DNA from: Bradyrhizobium diversitatis
Lineage (GTDB): Bacteria > Pseudomonadota > Alphaproteobacteria > Rhizobiales > Xanthobacteraceae
Assembly (NCBI RefSeq): GCF_016031635.1
Contig: NZ_JACEGD010000005.1
Span: 231,866 to 295,865 of the forward strand
Length of the DNA: 64,000 nt
Reading direction: 5' to 3'
Shown here: positions 28,278-36,748 of the stretch, in pieces
Position numbering within the stretch: the stretch's first letter is position 1
Layout: the number at the start of each line of letters is the position of its first letter
Position numbers and translations under genes: made by a program
The notes under the pieces: generated by a model
Database searches by the model: none
The model's input: only the letters and a program-made list of their open reading frames with translations
What the model was told of the DNA's origin: nothing

Positions 28278-29786
28278 TCACGCCCCCTCATCCAGCGCCA
28301 CCAGCTCGCGCTTCTTGCGCAGCGACGGCAGCAGCGGCGCGATCAGCAGCACGAGCGCCAGCGTCAGGCACACTCCCGAGATCGGCCGCTGCACGAAGGT
28401 CCAGAGATCGCCCTGCGACAGGATCAGCGACTTGCGCAGGTTGTTCTCCATCATCGGCCCCAGCACGAAGGCGAGCACCAGCGGCGCCGGCTCATAGCCG
28501 AGCTTGCGCATGAAATAGCCGATGATCCCGAACGCGATCATCACATGGACGTCGAACACGTTGTTGCTCGAGCAATAGACGCCGATGATCGTGAACAGGA
28601 TAATCAGGGGAAACAGGATGTTGTAGGGCAGCTTGAGCAGCTGCACCCACATGCCGATCATCGGCAGGTTCAGGATCAGCAGCATGACGTTGCCGATATA
28701 CATGCTGGCGACGATGCCCCAGAACAGGCCTGGATTCTGCGTGATCAGCAGCGGTCCCGGCTGCAGGCCGTGAATGACGAAGGCCCCGAGCAGCAGCGCC
28801 ATCACGACATTCGGCGGAATGCCGAGCGTCATCAGCGGAATGAAGGCCCCGCCCGCCGCGGCATTGTTCGCCGATTCCGGTCCCGCGACGCCTTCGATCG
28901 CGCCATGCCCGAAACGCTCGGGCGTCTTCGACAGCCGCTTCTCCAGCGCGTAGGAGGCGAATGACGCCACTACCGCGCCGCCGCCCGGCAGGATGCCGAG
29001 GAAGAAGCCGAGGATCGTGCCGCGGCCGACCGGACCTGCGCTCGCCTTCCAGTCATCCTTGCTGGGCAGGAGATGGGTGATCCTGGTGTTGATGATGTCG
29101 CGCTTGATGACCTGCTCGGTGTTGAGCAGCACCTCGGCGACGCCGAACAGGCCCATCACGACGGGCACGAGGCCGATGCCGTCGATCAATTCCATGCGGC
29201 CGAAGGTCAGCCGCGGCTGCGCGGTGATGCTGTCGAGCCCGACCAGCCCGAGCACGACACCGATGCACGCCATCAGCAGCGCCTTCGGCATCGATCCCTG
29301 GGTGAGGAAGGTGAGCACGACGAGGCCGAGCACCATCAGGCTGAAATACTCGGCCGGGCCGAAGGCGATGGCAATGCTGGCAAGCTTCGGTGCCACCAGC
29401 ATCAGGGCGATCAGCGCAAACGTGCCCGCGGCGAAGGAGCCGAAAGCGGAGATGCCGAGGGCGGGGCCCGCACGGCCCTGCTTCGCCATTTGGTGGCCGT
29501 CGATGCAGGTGACGACGGAGGCGGCCTCGCCCGGGATGTTGACCAGGATCGAGGTGGTCGAGCCGCCATACATCGAGCCGTAATAGATGCCGGCCATCAT
29601 GATGATGCCGGATTCCGGCGTCCCCGACAGCGTCACGGGCAGCAGCAGCGACATGGCCGAGATCGGCCCGATGCCCGGCAACACGCCGACCAGCGTGCCG
29701 ATGAAGACGCCGATGAAGCAGTAGAGCAGGTTGATCGGCAGCAGCGCGACGCCGAATCCATGGGCCACATTGACAAGCGTATCCAT
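28278..29786 (-). CDS. tctA: Tripartite tricarboxylate transporter, large permease TctA
   Basis: Large membrane subunit of a sodium-coupled, binding-protein-dependent uptake system for citrate-like acids. The 502-residue protein has about eleven helices and the family marks GVLPGIGPISAMSLLLP near the N terminus and GILPGGGAVVASFASYALEK in the middle (the repeated gly-rich substrate loops). It starts 4 bp after the tctB stop. Order of transcription is tctC, tctB, tctA. Confidence 0.94.
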   Translation of the reverse strand: MDTLVNVAHGFGVALLPINLLYCFIGVFIGTLVGVLPGIGPISAMSLLLPVTLSGTPESGIIMMAGIYYGSMYGGSTTSILVNIPGEAASVVTCIDGHQMAKQGRAGPALGISAFGSFAAGTFALIALMLVAPKLASIAIAFGPAEYFSLMVLGLVVLTFLTQGSMPKALLMACIGVVLGLVGLDSITAQPRLTFGRMELIDGIGLVPVVMGLFGVAEVLLNTEQVIKRDIINTRITHLLPSKDDWKASAGPVGRGTILGFFLGILPGGGAVVASFASYALEKRLSKTPERFGHGAIEGVAGPESANNAAAGGAFIPLMTLGIPPNVVMALLLGAFVIHGLQPGPLLITQNPGLFWGIVASMYIGNVMLLILNLPMIGMWVQLLKLPYNILFPLIILFTIIGVYCSSNNVFDVHVMIAFGIIGYFMRKLGYEPAPLVLAFVLGPMMENNLRKSLILSQGDLWTFVQRPISGVCLTLALVLLIAPLLPSLRKKRELVALDEGA

Positions 29787-29790
29787 GCGA

Positions 29791-30276
29791 TCAACCGATC
29801 CCGAACAGGCCTGAGGGCAACTGGATCAACAGCAGCCGCTTGAGCACCCACCACATGCCTGATGGCACCAGCACGGCGATTGGGATCGCCAACGTCCAGC
29901 GCACGGGATCGATCAGCCGCAACAGCAGCAGCATCAGCGGGATCGACGACAACAGGAATCCGAGCGGCTCCAGCGCGAACGAGAATGCGGTGAGGCAGGC
30001 GATGACGAGAAGCGGCTTGCTCCAGCGCACATTCTCCCAGCGCGAGGCCAGTGTCGGACCGCCCTCGGTGACCGCCGAGAGGATGATGGCGCCTGCGAAC
30101 ACGCACATCAGGATGCCCGTATAGAACAGCACGTAGCCGGAGCCGGGATCGTTGATGGTGCCGAGCCTGAGCTTCAAGCCTGACCAGATCACGAAGCCGC
30201 CAAGCGCGAGCCCGATCAGTCCGCCCCAGAGCTCGGAATTGCTGAGGCGGAGCTTGACGTTTCGGTCGTTGTTCAT
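29791..30276 (-). CDS. tctB: Tripartite tricarboxylate transporter, small permease TctB
   Basis: Small four-helix membrane subunit that works with TctA. The 161-residue protein shows helices LWGGLIGLALGGFVIWSGL, GYVLFYTGILMCVFAGAIIL, PLLVIACLTAFSFALEPLGFLLS and TLAIPIAVLVPSGMWWVL. TctB proteins diverge fast, so the call rests on size, topology and position. The ATG at 30276 begins MNNDRNVKLRLSN. A palindromic repeat separates it from tctC. Confidence 0.9.
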   Translation of the reverse strand: MNNDRNVKLRLSNSELWGGLIGLALGGFVIWSGLKLRLGTINDPGSGYVLFYTGILMCVFAGAIILSAVTEGGPTLASRWENVRWSKPLLVIACLTAFSFALEPLGFLLSSIPLMLLLLRLIDPVRWTLAIPIAVLVPSGMWWVLKRLLLIQLPSGLFGIG

Positions 30277-30296
30277 TTGAAGCACCTCTCGATCAC

Positions 30297-30401
30297 CGTC
30301 ATCCTGAGGTGGCCGCTTCTTCAGCGGCCCTCGAAGGGCGACGGTGCCCTGATCCATCCTTCGAGGCGAGCCGCAAGTGCGGTCCGCACTTCAAGACGAC
30401 G
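30297..30401. repeat. Dispersed palindromic repeat (CGTCATCCTGAGG type) inside the tct operon
   Basis: CGTCATCCTGAGGTGGCC...CCTCGAAGGGCGACGG faces ATCCTTCGAGGCGAGCC; the far arm is eroded. It lies in the 147-bp gap between tctC and tctB, where a stable hairpin could protect the upstream message or lower expression of the permeases relative to the binding protein. Confidence 0.75.
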
Positions 30402-30423
30402 CCGGCATCTGTGGCGAGGCCAG

Positions 30424-31401
30424 CTACTTCTTCGCAAGCCCCAGTGTCTCGATCACCTTGCGCTCGGACTCGGTGACTTCGACGACGAACTTCTTGTAGT
30501 CCTCAGTGGTCTTGTAGTTCGGCACCATGTCGTATTTGGCGAGTGTCGCGATCACCGCGGGGTCCTCGAGCGCCTTCTTGAAGGCATCGTGCAGCTTGGC
30601 GACGATCTTGGGATCCATGCCCTTCGGGCCGGCGATGCCGAACGGGGAATCATAGACCATGGGATAGCCGAGCTCCTTCAGCGTCGGCACATCGGGATAG
30701 TTCGGCGAGCGGGCGCCGGTCCACACCATCAGCAGCCGTAGCTTGCCGGCGTCCACCAGAGGCCGCCATCCCGTGGAATCCGCCTGAAGCATGGTGTGCT
30801 GACCGAGCACGGCGGCATTGGTCTCTGCACCTCCCTTGAACGGCACCTGCGTCAGCTTGATGCCGGCCATTCCCGCGATCTGCTCCATGCCGATATGCAG
30901 CGAAGTGCCAGCGCCCGGCGTGGCGTAGGTCACCTTGCCCGGGTTGGCCTTGGCGAACTCCACCACGTCCTTCCAGCTCTTGAACTGCGACTCCGCACTG
31001 GTCGTCACGCCAAAGGTGTAGCCGGTAAGATGGACGATGTAGCTGAAGTCCTTTGCCGGATCCCACGAAACCTCCTGCATCAGCGGCAGGCGGAACACCG
31101 TGATCGGGATCTGCGAGATGGTATAGCCGTCAGGCTTCGCGGCCGCCGCCATGGTCGCCGGTCCCACCGTGCCGCCGCCGCCGGCCTTGTTGTCGATGAC
31201 GATCGGCTGACCCAGGATCTTCGAGGCGCTGTCGGCAATCGCGCGCATCGAGATATCGGTCGATCCGCCGGCCGGCCACGGCACGATCAGCGTGATCGGC
31301 TTGGTGGGATAGTCCTGCGCAATGGCGGCCGTGGAGAGCAATGCGCCCATGACAGCGTGCGCCGCGGCAAATGCGATCGTCTTCAGCCCGTATCCTGACA
31401 T
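30424..31401 (-). CDS. tctC: Tripartite tricarboxylate transporter binding protein TctC (Bug family)
   Basis: Periplasmic solute receptor that delivers a carboxylate to TctBA. The 325-residue protein has a signal peptide ending at about AIAQ (residue 29), then YPTKPITLIVPWPAGGSTDI, the classic Bug-family opening with the ligand-contacting loop, and GAGTSLHIGMEQIAGMAGI, the second ligand loop. Many Bug proteins bind citrate, aromatic acids, amino acids or nicotinate, so the ligand is open. It is first in the operon, with about 200 bp upstream for its promoter. Confidence 0.92.
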   Translation of the reverse strand: MSGYGLKTIAFAAAHAVMGALLSTAAIAQDYPTKPITLIVPWPAGGSTDISMRAIADSASKILGQPIVIDNKAGGGGTVGPATMAAAAKPDGYTISQIPITVFRLPLMQEVSWDPAKDFSYIVHLTGYTFGVTTSAESQFKSWKDVVEFAKANPGKVTYATPGAGTSLHIGMEQIAGMAGIKLTQVPFKGGAETNAAVLGQHTMLQADSTGWRPLVDAGKLRLLMVWTGARSPNYPDVPTLKELGYPMVYDSPFGIAGPKGMDPKIVAKLHDAFKKALEDPAVIATLAKYDMVPNYKTTEDYKKFVVEVTESERKVIETLGLAKK

Positions 31402-31604
31402 CGAAACGCCTCCCTCGCAGCGGCCCCTTTTGGCCGCCGCCTCTTGTTCTTGTGAGACGATTGTTCCTGAAATCGAGGGAGAAGAAAAGCGCATTGCGCG
31501 GACCGCGCGCGGCGATCAGTTGGGCCATGTCGGCAGAACCGGCACATGCGACAATTCGTCGTTCGGCCGCGTGCCGAGAGACGGAATTTGAGGAGACGAA
31601 GCCG

Positions 31605-34472
31605 TCAGGCCACGCGCCGGACCATGTTCAGCCTCTCGATGGTGCGGCCGACCTCCGATGCGAGACACGGCTTGCCGAAATAATAGCCCTGCACGGCAGT
31701 GCAGCCGCACTCGCGAACGAAATCGAGCTGCTCCTCGGTCTCCACCCCCTCCGCCGTGGTCTCGACGCCGAGCACGGAGCCGAGGCTTGCGATCGTTCGG
31801 ACGATGGCAACGCTCTCCGGGCTTTCGCCGAGCGTGCCGACGAAGGAGCGGTCGATCTTGATGCGGTCGAAGGGAAACTTGCGCAAATAGCTCAGCGAGG
31901 AATAGCCGACGCCGAAATCGTCGAGGCTGACGCGCACCCCTAACGTGCGGAGCTGGTGCAGGATCCCGATCGTCGCCTCGCTGTCATCAAGCAGCGCCGT
32001 CTCCGTGACCTCGAGCTCGAGCCGTTGCGGAGGCAGGCCGGCTTCCGCAAGCGCGCTCGTGACCATCGCCACCAGCCCGCGCGCGCGGAACTGTACCGGC
32101 GACAGGTTCACCGCGACGGTGACATCGGGCCAGGACGCGGCGGCCGCGCAGGCCGTGCGCAGCACCCATTCGCCGATCGGTACGATCAGCCCGTTCTCCT
32201 CCGCAATCGGAATGAACTGGACCGGAGAGACGAAGCGGCGCGAGGGATGTTTCCAGCGCAGCAGTGCCTCGAAGCCGGTGAGCTCGCAGGAATCGAGCCG
32301 CATCTGCGGCTGGAACACCAGGTGGAATTCACATCCTTCCAGCGCGCCAACCAGATCCTGCTCCAGCGCGTGCCGGCTGCGTGCCTCTTCCTCCATCTCG
32401 GGCTCGAACAGCTGATAGGCTCCGCGCCCCCTGGCCTTGGCCTGGTACAGCGCGAGGTCGGCGCATTTCATCAGCTCGTCGGCGTCGAGCCCGTGATCGG
32501 GTGCGATCGCGATGCCGACGGAGACGCCGACATGGATCGACTGGCTCTCCAGCGGCGGCGGATGACCGATGATGTCGACGAGGCGGCGGGCGAGCTCCTC
32601 GGCCGATTGCGGCTGCGGTCCGCGCTGGAGGATGGCGAACTCGTCGCCGCCGAGGCGGGCGACGGTATCGTGCTCGCCGACGTTCTCCTTCAGGCGCGCT
32701 GCGACCCAGCGCAGCAGGCGGTCGCCTGCGGCATGGCCGAGACGATCGTTGACGGTCTTGAAGTTGTCGAGGTCGAAGCACAGCACAGCCATGGCGCCGC
32801 CGGCGATCGCGACCTGGTTCAGTCCTTCGTCCATCTTCTCGCGGAACAGCGTGCGGTTGGGCAGGTCGGTGAGCGAATCGTGCTGTGCCATATGCGCCAC
32901 CCGGGCCTGGGCCTTGTGACGCTCGGTGACGTCCTCGTAGGTGACGACCCAGCCGCCGTGCTCCATCCGCTTGTGATTGAGCTTGATGATGCGGCCGTCG
33001 CTCAAGTGCCGGTGCAACGTGTGCTCGCCCTCGCGCAACCTCTCGACATAGTCGGCATAGAGCCTGGCGCCGGTCATGTTCGGATGGATGCCGAGCTCGC
33101 AGCCGTATTCCATGATCTCTCGCATCGAGACGCCGGGCTTCACGATCTCCGGCGACAGTCCGTACATTTCGAGATAACGGCGGTTGCAGACGATCACGCG
33201 CAGGCTCGAATCGAGCATGCACAGGCCCTGGCTCATGTTGTTCAGTGCAGCGTCGAATCGCCGATATTGCTCGCTCAGCTCCTCGACCGCGTGCTCGCGC
33301 TCGGTGATGTCCTCATAGGTGGCGACGAAGCCGCCCTCGGCGAGCGCGCAGTAGCGTACCGACACCACGGCGTCGTTCGCCATGCGCCGGCGCATTGGCG
33401 AGGAATCGCGCTTCGCAATGCTCGTGCAGGCGGCTTCGAGGAGCTGTTGCGGACTGTATTCGGAGGAGAATGCGCCCTTCGCCATCGAACGCTCGATCAG
33501 CTCGGCGAGATGCGTGCCGGGCCTGGTCTCCTCCGGCGACAGCCGGTAGAACTTGCGGTAGGTGGTGTTGCAGACCCGAAGGCGCATGTCGCTGTCGTAA
33601 AAGGCGAGCCCGTGCGCCATATTCTCCAGCGCCGCATCGAGGATGAAGTTCTGCTGCCTCAGCGTTTCCTCGTATTGCAGCCGCTCCGTGACGTCCTCGT
33701 GCACCGTCACCCAGCCGCCGTCGGGCAGGAAGCGGGAGACCGCCTGGACCATCCGTCCGTCGTAACGCATAACCAGCAGGGTTTTCGCCTTCCTGCGGCG
33801 CACATCTTCTATCCGGCTTTCGTAAAATTCGTCGTTCGACATGCCCGGCAGGTTGCCGCGCGACATCCAGTGCTCGATCACCGCACAATGCGGGACACCC
33901 GGCTTCACGATTTCGGGATCGAGATCGTAGAGCTTCAGGAACCGTTCGTTGCAGAGGACGACGCGGCTGTCGACGTCGTACATGATGAGGCCATGCGACA
34001 TGTTGGCGAGCGCGTGCTGGCTCCGCTCGGTCTGCAGGCTCAATTCCGCTTCGAGCCGGGCGAGGCGGCTGACATCGTCGCAGATCGTCATCCAGCCGCC
34101 GCCGGGGAGCGGCTTCAGCTCGAGCGACATGACGAGGCCGTTTGCAAGCCGCTGCTCGGTCCGGAACGGCTTGCCGGCGGCGATCTCCGCGATCCGCGCC
34201 GAATACAACGCGTCGAGCTCGTCTTGCGGAAAGTTGCCGCGCCTCGCGCTGTGCTTGAGCACCTCACGATAGCTCGTGCCGACCCGCACGATGTCGGCCG
34301 ACATGTCGAACAGCGTGAGGTAGCGCTGGTTCACCAGCACGATCCGGTTGTCGGCGTCGTAGACGCAGACGCCCTGCTCCATGTGGTCGAGCGCAAGCTG
34401 GCTCAGGACGACCAGGGCGTCCGGGCCCTGCTCGCGGCGTACACCAGGCTCGTTGTCGCGGGTCGACATCAT
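31605..34472 (-). CDS. Four-PAS GGDEF-EAL protein
   Basis: A 955-residue cytosolic c-di-GMP enzyme. Four tandem PAS domains of the same type occupy about residues 20-525. Each carries the pattern NM..GL..YD...R...CN..Y...Y.LSPE..KPG, for example EQGVCVYDADNRIVLVN, SHGLIMYDVDSRVVLCN, AHGLAFYDSDMRLRVCN and SQGLCMLDSSLRVIVCN. They probably arose by duplication. The GGDEF site is intact (RLGGDEFAIL), as is the EAL domain (FEALLRWKHP, VNLSPVQF, EVTETALL, LDDFGVGYSS, IKIDRSFV, AEGVETEEQ). Both activities are therefore possible. The first of two adjacent ATGs, at 34472, is given as start. No membrane segment is seen. Confidence 0.93.
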   Translation of the reverse strand: MMSTRDNEPGVRREQGPDALVVLSQLALDHMEQGVCVYDADNRIVLVNQRYLTLFDMSADIVRVGTSYREVLKHSARRGNFPQDELDALYSARIAEIAAGKPFRTEQRLANGLVMSLELKPLPGGGWMTICDDVSRLARLEAELSLQTERSQHALANMSHGLIMYDVDSRVVLCNERFLKLYDLDPEIVKPGVPHCAVIEHWMSRGNLPGMSNDEFYESRIEDVRRRKAKTLLVMRYDGRMVQAVSRFLPDGGWVTVHEDVTERLQYEETLRQQNFILDAALENMAHGLAFYDSDMRLRVCNTTYRKFYRLSPEETRPGTHLAELIERSMAKGAFSSEYSPQQLLEAACTSIAKRDSSPMRRRMANDAVVSVRYCALAEGGFVATYEDITEREHAVEELSEQYRRFDAALNNMSQGLCMLDSSLRVIVCNRRYLEMYGLSPEIVKPGVSMREIMEYGCELGIHPNMTGARLYADYVERLREGEHTLHRHLSDGRIIKLNHKRMEHGGWVVTYEDVTERHKAQARVAHMAQHDSLTDLPNRTLFREKMDEGLNQVAIAGGAMAVLCFDLDNFKTVNDRLGHAAGDRLLRWVAARLKENVGEHDTVARLGGDEFAILQRGPQPQSAEELARRLVDIIGHPPPLESQSIHVGVSVGIAIAPDHGLDADELMKCADLALYQAKARGRGAYQLFEPEMEEEARSRHALEQDLVGALEGCEFHLVFQPQMRLDSCELTGFEALLRWKHPSRRFVSPVQFIPIAEENGLIVPIGEWVLRTACAAAASWPDVTVAVNLSPVQFRARGLVAMVTSALAEAGLPPQRLELEVTETALLDDSEATIGILHQLRTLGVRVSLDDFGVGYSSLSYLRKFPFDRIKIDRSFVGTLGESPESVAIVRTIASLGSVLGVETTAEGVETEEQLDFVRECGCTAVQGYYFGKPCLASEVGRTIERLNMVRRVA

Positions 34473-34650
34473 GGGCTCGGCGGGACCTCGGCAGGCAATA
34501 GACTTAAAGCAACTTAATTCAGCGGCCGAGGGTAGCGAAGAGGCCGGAAAATTCCCTTAAGCGCGTTAGTTTACGGAGGGTGACCGGCGATGGTGAAGAT
34601 GTATGTGCCGCGATCTGCACGGTGGAGCCCTACCTCAGGCACCAAACTGT

Positions 34651-34775
34651 CACCGTCATCCTGAGGTGCCGGAGCGAAGCGGAGGCCTCGAAGGGCGACG
34701 GCCCGGCTGCATCCCGGCCGTTCACCCTTCGAGGCTCACCACGCTGCGCGCGGTGAGCACCTCAGGATGACGGTG
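34651..34775. repeat. Dispersed palindromic repeat (CGTCATCCTGAGGTG type)
   Basis: CACCGTCATCCTGAGGTGCC...GGCCTCGAAGGGCGA faces TTCACCCTTCGAGGC...GCACCTCAGGATGACGGTG, a near-perfect hairpin. The full gap from 34473 to 34799 (327 bp) otherwise holds the upstream region of the four-PAS gene and no gene I can see. Confidence 0.88.
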
Positions 34776-34799
34776 CTGGACTGTTGGCTCTAGGTCTAA

Positions 34800-35675
34800 C
34801 TATGGCCCGTACAGCACGAGCTCCGTATCCGTCAGATCGCCGAGCTGTGGCCGGTGCGGGCCCTTGAAGTATTTACGGCCGCGCCGCTCGGTGTAGATGC
34901 CGACGAGGCCGGGAATCGGGCCATTGGCATCGACGGCCACCGAGACCTTGCCGAGCCGCAGCAGCAACCGGCCGATGCGGCCGGCGCATTCGGCATATTC
35001 CCCGGCACTTCGGCAATAGATCAGCTTCATCGCGGGCGGTGCGATAAAGCCGCGGCGGATGCGAACCGGTTGCAGGATGAAGGGGAACGTTCCCTTCGGC
35101 GTGCGGCAGACGAGGCTGAGGCAATTGTAGCGCGCATGCCGTGTCAGGAGCTCGGTCTCGGTGTCGGAAAGCCCCTCGATCTCTTTGGCATGCGGCGCGA
35201 TGACCTCGATCTCGCTCCAGCGCGGCGCGTGCGACAGCGCGGGGACCGAGAAGAATATGCCGCGGCAATAGGCGCGAAAGCCCTGCGTCTCGATGATCGG
35301 CCAGGTCCACGGCGCCGGGCTGATGTTGAAATAAGTGACGTCCTTGTGCCGCTGGGCGATCTTGGTCAGCAGCGGGGCGTAGTTGCGGTAGGCCGGATCG
35401 ACATACCAGCTCGACAGGTTGCATCGGATGGCGGTCTCTTCGCCGTCCTTGCGCGCCGTGTAGATCAAGAGCAGCACGCCGACCGGCGTGCCGTCGTCGT
35501 CGAGCATGTAGCCGAAGCGCGGATAGCGCTCCGGCACGGGCCGGAAGGCCTGCCGGCGCAGGCCCTCAACCCAGTATTCGCGCGAGCGCCCTACGAAGCC
35601 GCGCGTCAGCAAGTCCGCGATCCTGTCGACGTCGGACTCGGTGATCTCGCGGCATCGGACCTTGGTATGGATCAC
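34800..35675 (-). CDS. GNAT-like acyltransferase, part of the carrier-protein cluster
   Basis: A 291-residue protein whose N-terminal half follows the GNAT N-acetyltransferase pattern: REITESDVDRIADLLTRGF, GYMLDDDGTPVGVLLLIYT (central strand), and SSWYVDPAYRNYAPLLTKIA where the CoA- or pantetheine-binding loop belongs. The C-terminal part (FILQPVRIRRGF ... RIGRLLLRLGKVSVAVD) is not a standard GNAT extension. It follows the amino acid:carrier-protein ligase gene by 36 bp on the same strand. Its likely role, by context, is transfer of the amino-acyl unit between the carrier protein and an acceptor, since GNAT enzymes can use a pantetheine thioester. The acceptor is unknown. Confidence 0.7.
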   Translation of the reverse strand: MIHTKVRCREITESDVDRIADLLTRGFVGRSREYWVEGLRRQAFRPVPERYPRFGYMLDDDGTPVGVLLLIYTARKDGEETAIRCNLSSWYVDPAYRNYAPLLTKIAQRHKDVTYFNISPAPWTWPIIETQGFRAYCRGIFFSVPALSHAPRWSEIEVIAPHAKEIEGLSDTETELLTRHARYNCLSLVCRTPKGTFPFILQPVRIRRGFIAPPAMKLIYCRSAGEYAECAGRIGRLLLRLGKVSVAVDANGPIPGLVGIYTERRGRKYFKGPHRPQLGDLTDTELVLYGP

Positions 35676-35711
35676 GCTCGTCTTGCCCGTGGAAATGGTC
35701 GACCTCTTACC

Positions 35712-36692
35712 TTAGCGCCAGCCTTCGCCATGAGCCTCGGCCGCGACATGCGGCTGCAAGCCCAGGACGTCCCGCACCTTCGCCGGCCAGGCGGAAAGAT
35801 CGGTGCCGTGGGTGTGGAACATGGCGACGGCCAGGCGGTCCATGCCGAAGGCAACGCAGCCGGTATGGGCCGGCTCGCCATCGGCGTCCTGGATTCCCCA
35901 GGTCGTGCCGAAATGCTCGCGGTGATAGTTGAAGCTCATGCAGGCGGTCGGCTGCTCTTCCGAGCGCAGCGGGATCAGCAGCTCGAACTTGAGCTGCTGC
36001 TGCTTCTGGCTCACCGCCTTCATCTGGCCGACGCGGCCGAAGAACGGATCGCTGGCATAGTCGACGCGGAAGGTGAGGCCGAGATCGCGAGCGATCGCCT
36101 GCGCGCGCACCATCCAGCGCTCACGGAAGTCGGCGACGTCCTCGGGGCTGCCAATGCAGACATATTCGCGCATCCGGAACGATTGCAGACGATCGAGATG
36201 CTTCGACGGCTCGCGGCGGAAGCAATCGGCCGCGACGTCGAAGCGCAGGCCGCCCTTCGGCAACTGGCCACGGCTCGCCGCGATCGGGTAGACCGGATAG
36301 CAGGCGGCCGGTGACAGCACGAGGTCAGCCGGCGAAAGCGAAGATGTCCAGTCGCCGCCGGCATCGAAGCGGCTCACCGCGGCATTGATCTCGCGCTCGG
36401 TGCCGTGCAGGCCGCAGACGCAGCCGAGCAGGTTAGGAAAGCTCTTGAGATAGCCGGACTTCTCCAGCTGGGCGCGGCTCATGACCGGCGGGAAGCGCAT
36501 CACCTCGGTGCCGGTCTCGCGATGGCTGGTGATCAGCGCGGCGAGCTTCTCGACGATCCCCTCATAGAGTGCGGTGCGGGCGTAGACGCCGTCGGCCCCC
36601 ATGCGGTGGAACAGCTTGTCGGCGAGATGATCGAGCGGATCGATCATCTGCGGGGCGGTGGCGGGCGAGTTGGGGAGGACGGCAATATTCAT
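35712..36692 (-). CDS. Amino acid:[acyl-carrier-protein] ligase (SerRS-like, non-tRNA)
   Basis: Homologue of the Bradyrhizobium enzymes (type example Bll0957) that activate an amino acid with ATP and load it on the phosphopantetheine arm of a small carrier protein instead of tRNA. The 326-residue protein is a truncated atypical seryl-tRNA synthetase core with no tRNA-binding arm. The three zinc ligands expected for this group are at C131 (SPAACYPVYP), E176 (RMREYV) and C279 (HTGCVAFGMDRL), the last leading into class II motif 3 (GMDRL). Motif 2 is CFRREPSKHLDRLQSFRMRE. Type examples prefer glycine or alanine. The dehydrogenase-like gene precedes it by 56 bp and its probable carrier protein is encoded divergently at 38323. 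Confidence 0.93.
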   Translation of the reverse strand: MNIAVLPNSPATAPQMIDPLDHLADKLFHRMGADGVYARTALYEGIVEKLAALITSHRETGTEVMRFPPVMSRAQLEKSGYLKSFPNLLGCVCGLHGTEREINAAVSRFDAGGDWTSSLSPADLVLSPAACYPVYPIAASRGQLPKGGLRFDVAADCFRREPSKHLDRLQSFRMREYVCIGSPEDVADFRERWMVRAQAIARDLGLTFRVDYASDPFFGRVGQMKAVSQKQQQLKFELLIPLRSEEQPTACMSFNYHREHFGTTWGIQDADGEPAHTGCVAFGMDRLAVAMFHTHGTDLSAWPAKVRDVLGLQPHVAAEAHGEGWR

Positions 36693-36748
36693 GTTTCGAT
36701 GTCCTGCTATCTCAAAATTATTCTTGTTGATTCAGTCGCCGAGGCATT

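Noticed and set aside
31956..34517. Open frame of over 850 codons antisense to the four-PAS gene
   Set aside because: GC-rich coding DNA often leaves long antisense frames open. The translation is rich in Arg, Leu and His with no domain, and the minus-strand gene is unmistakable.
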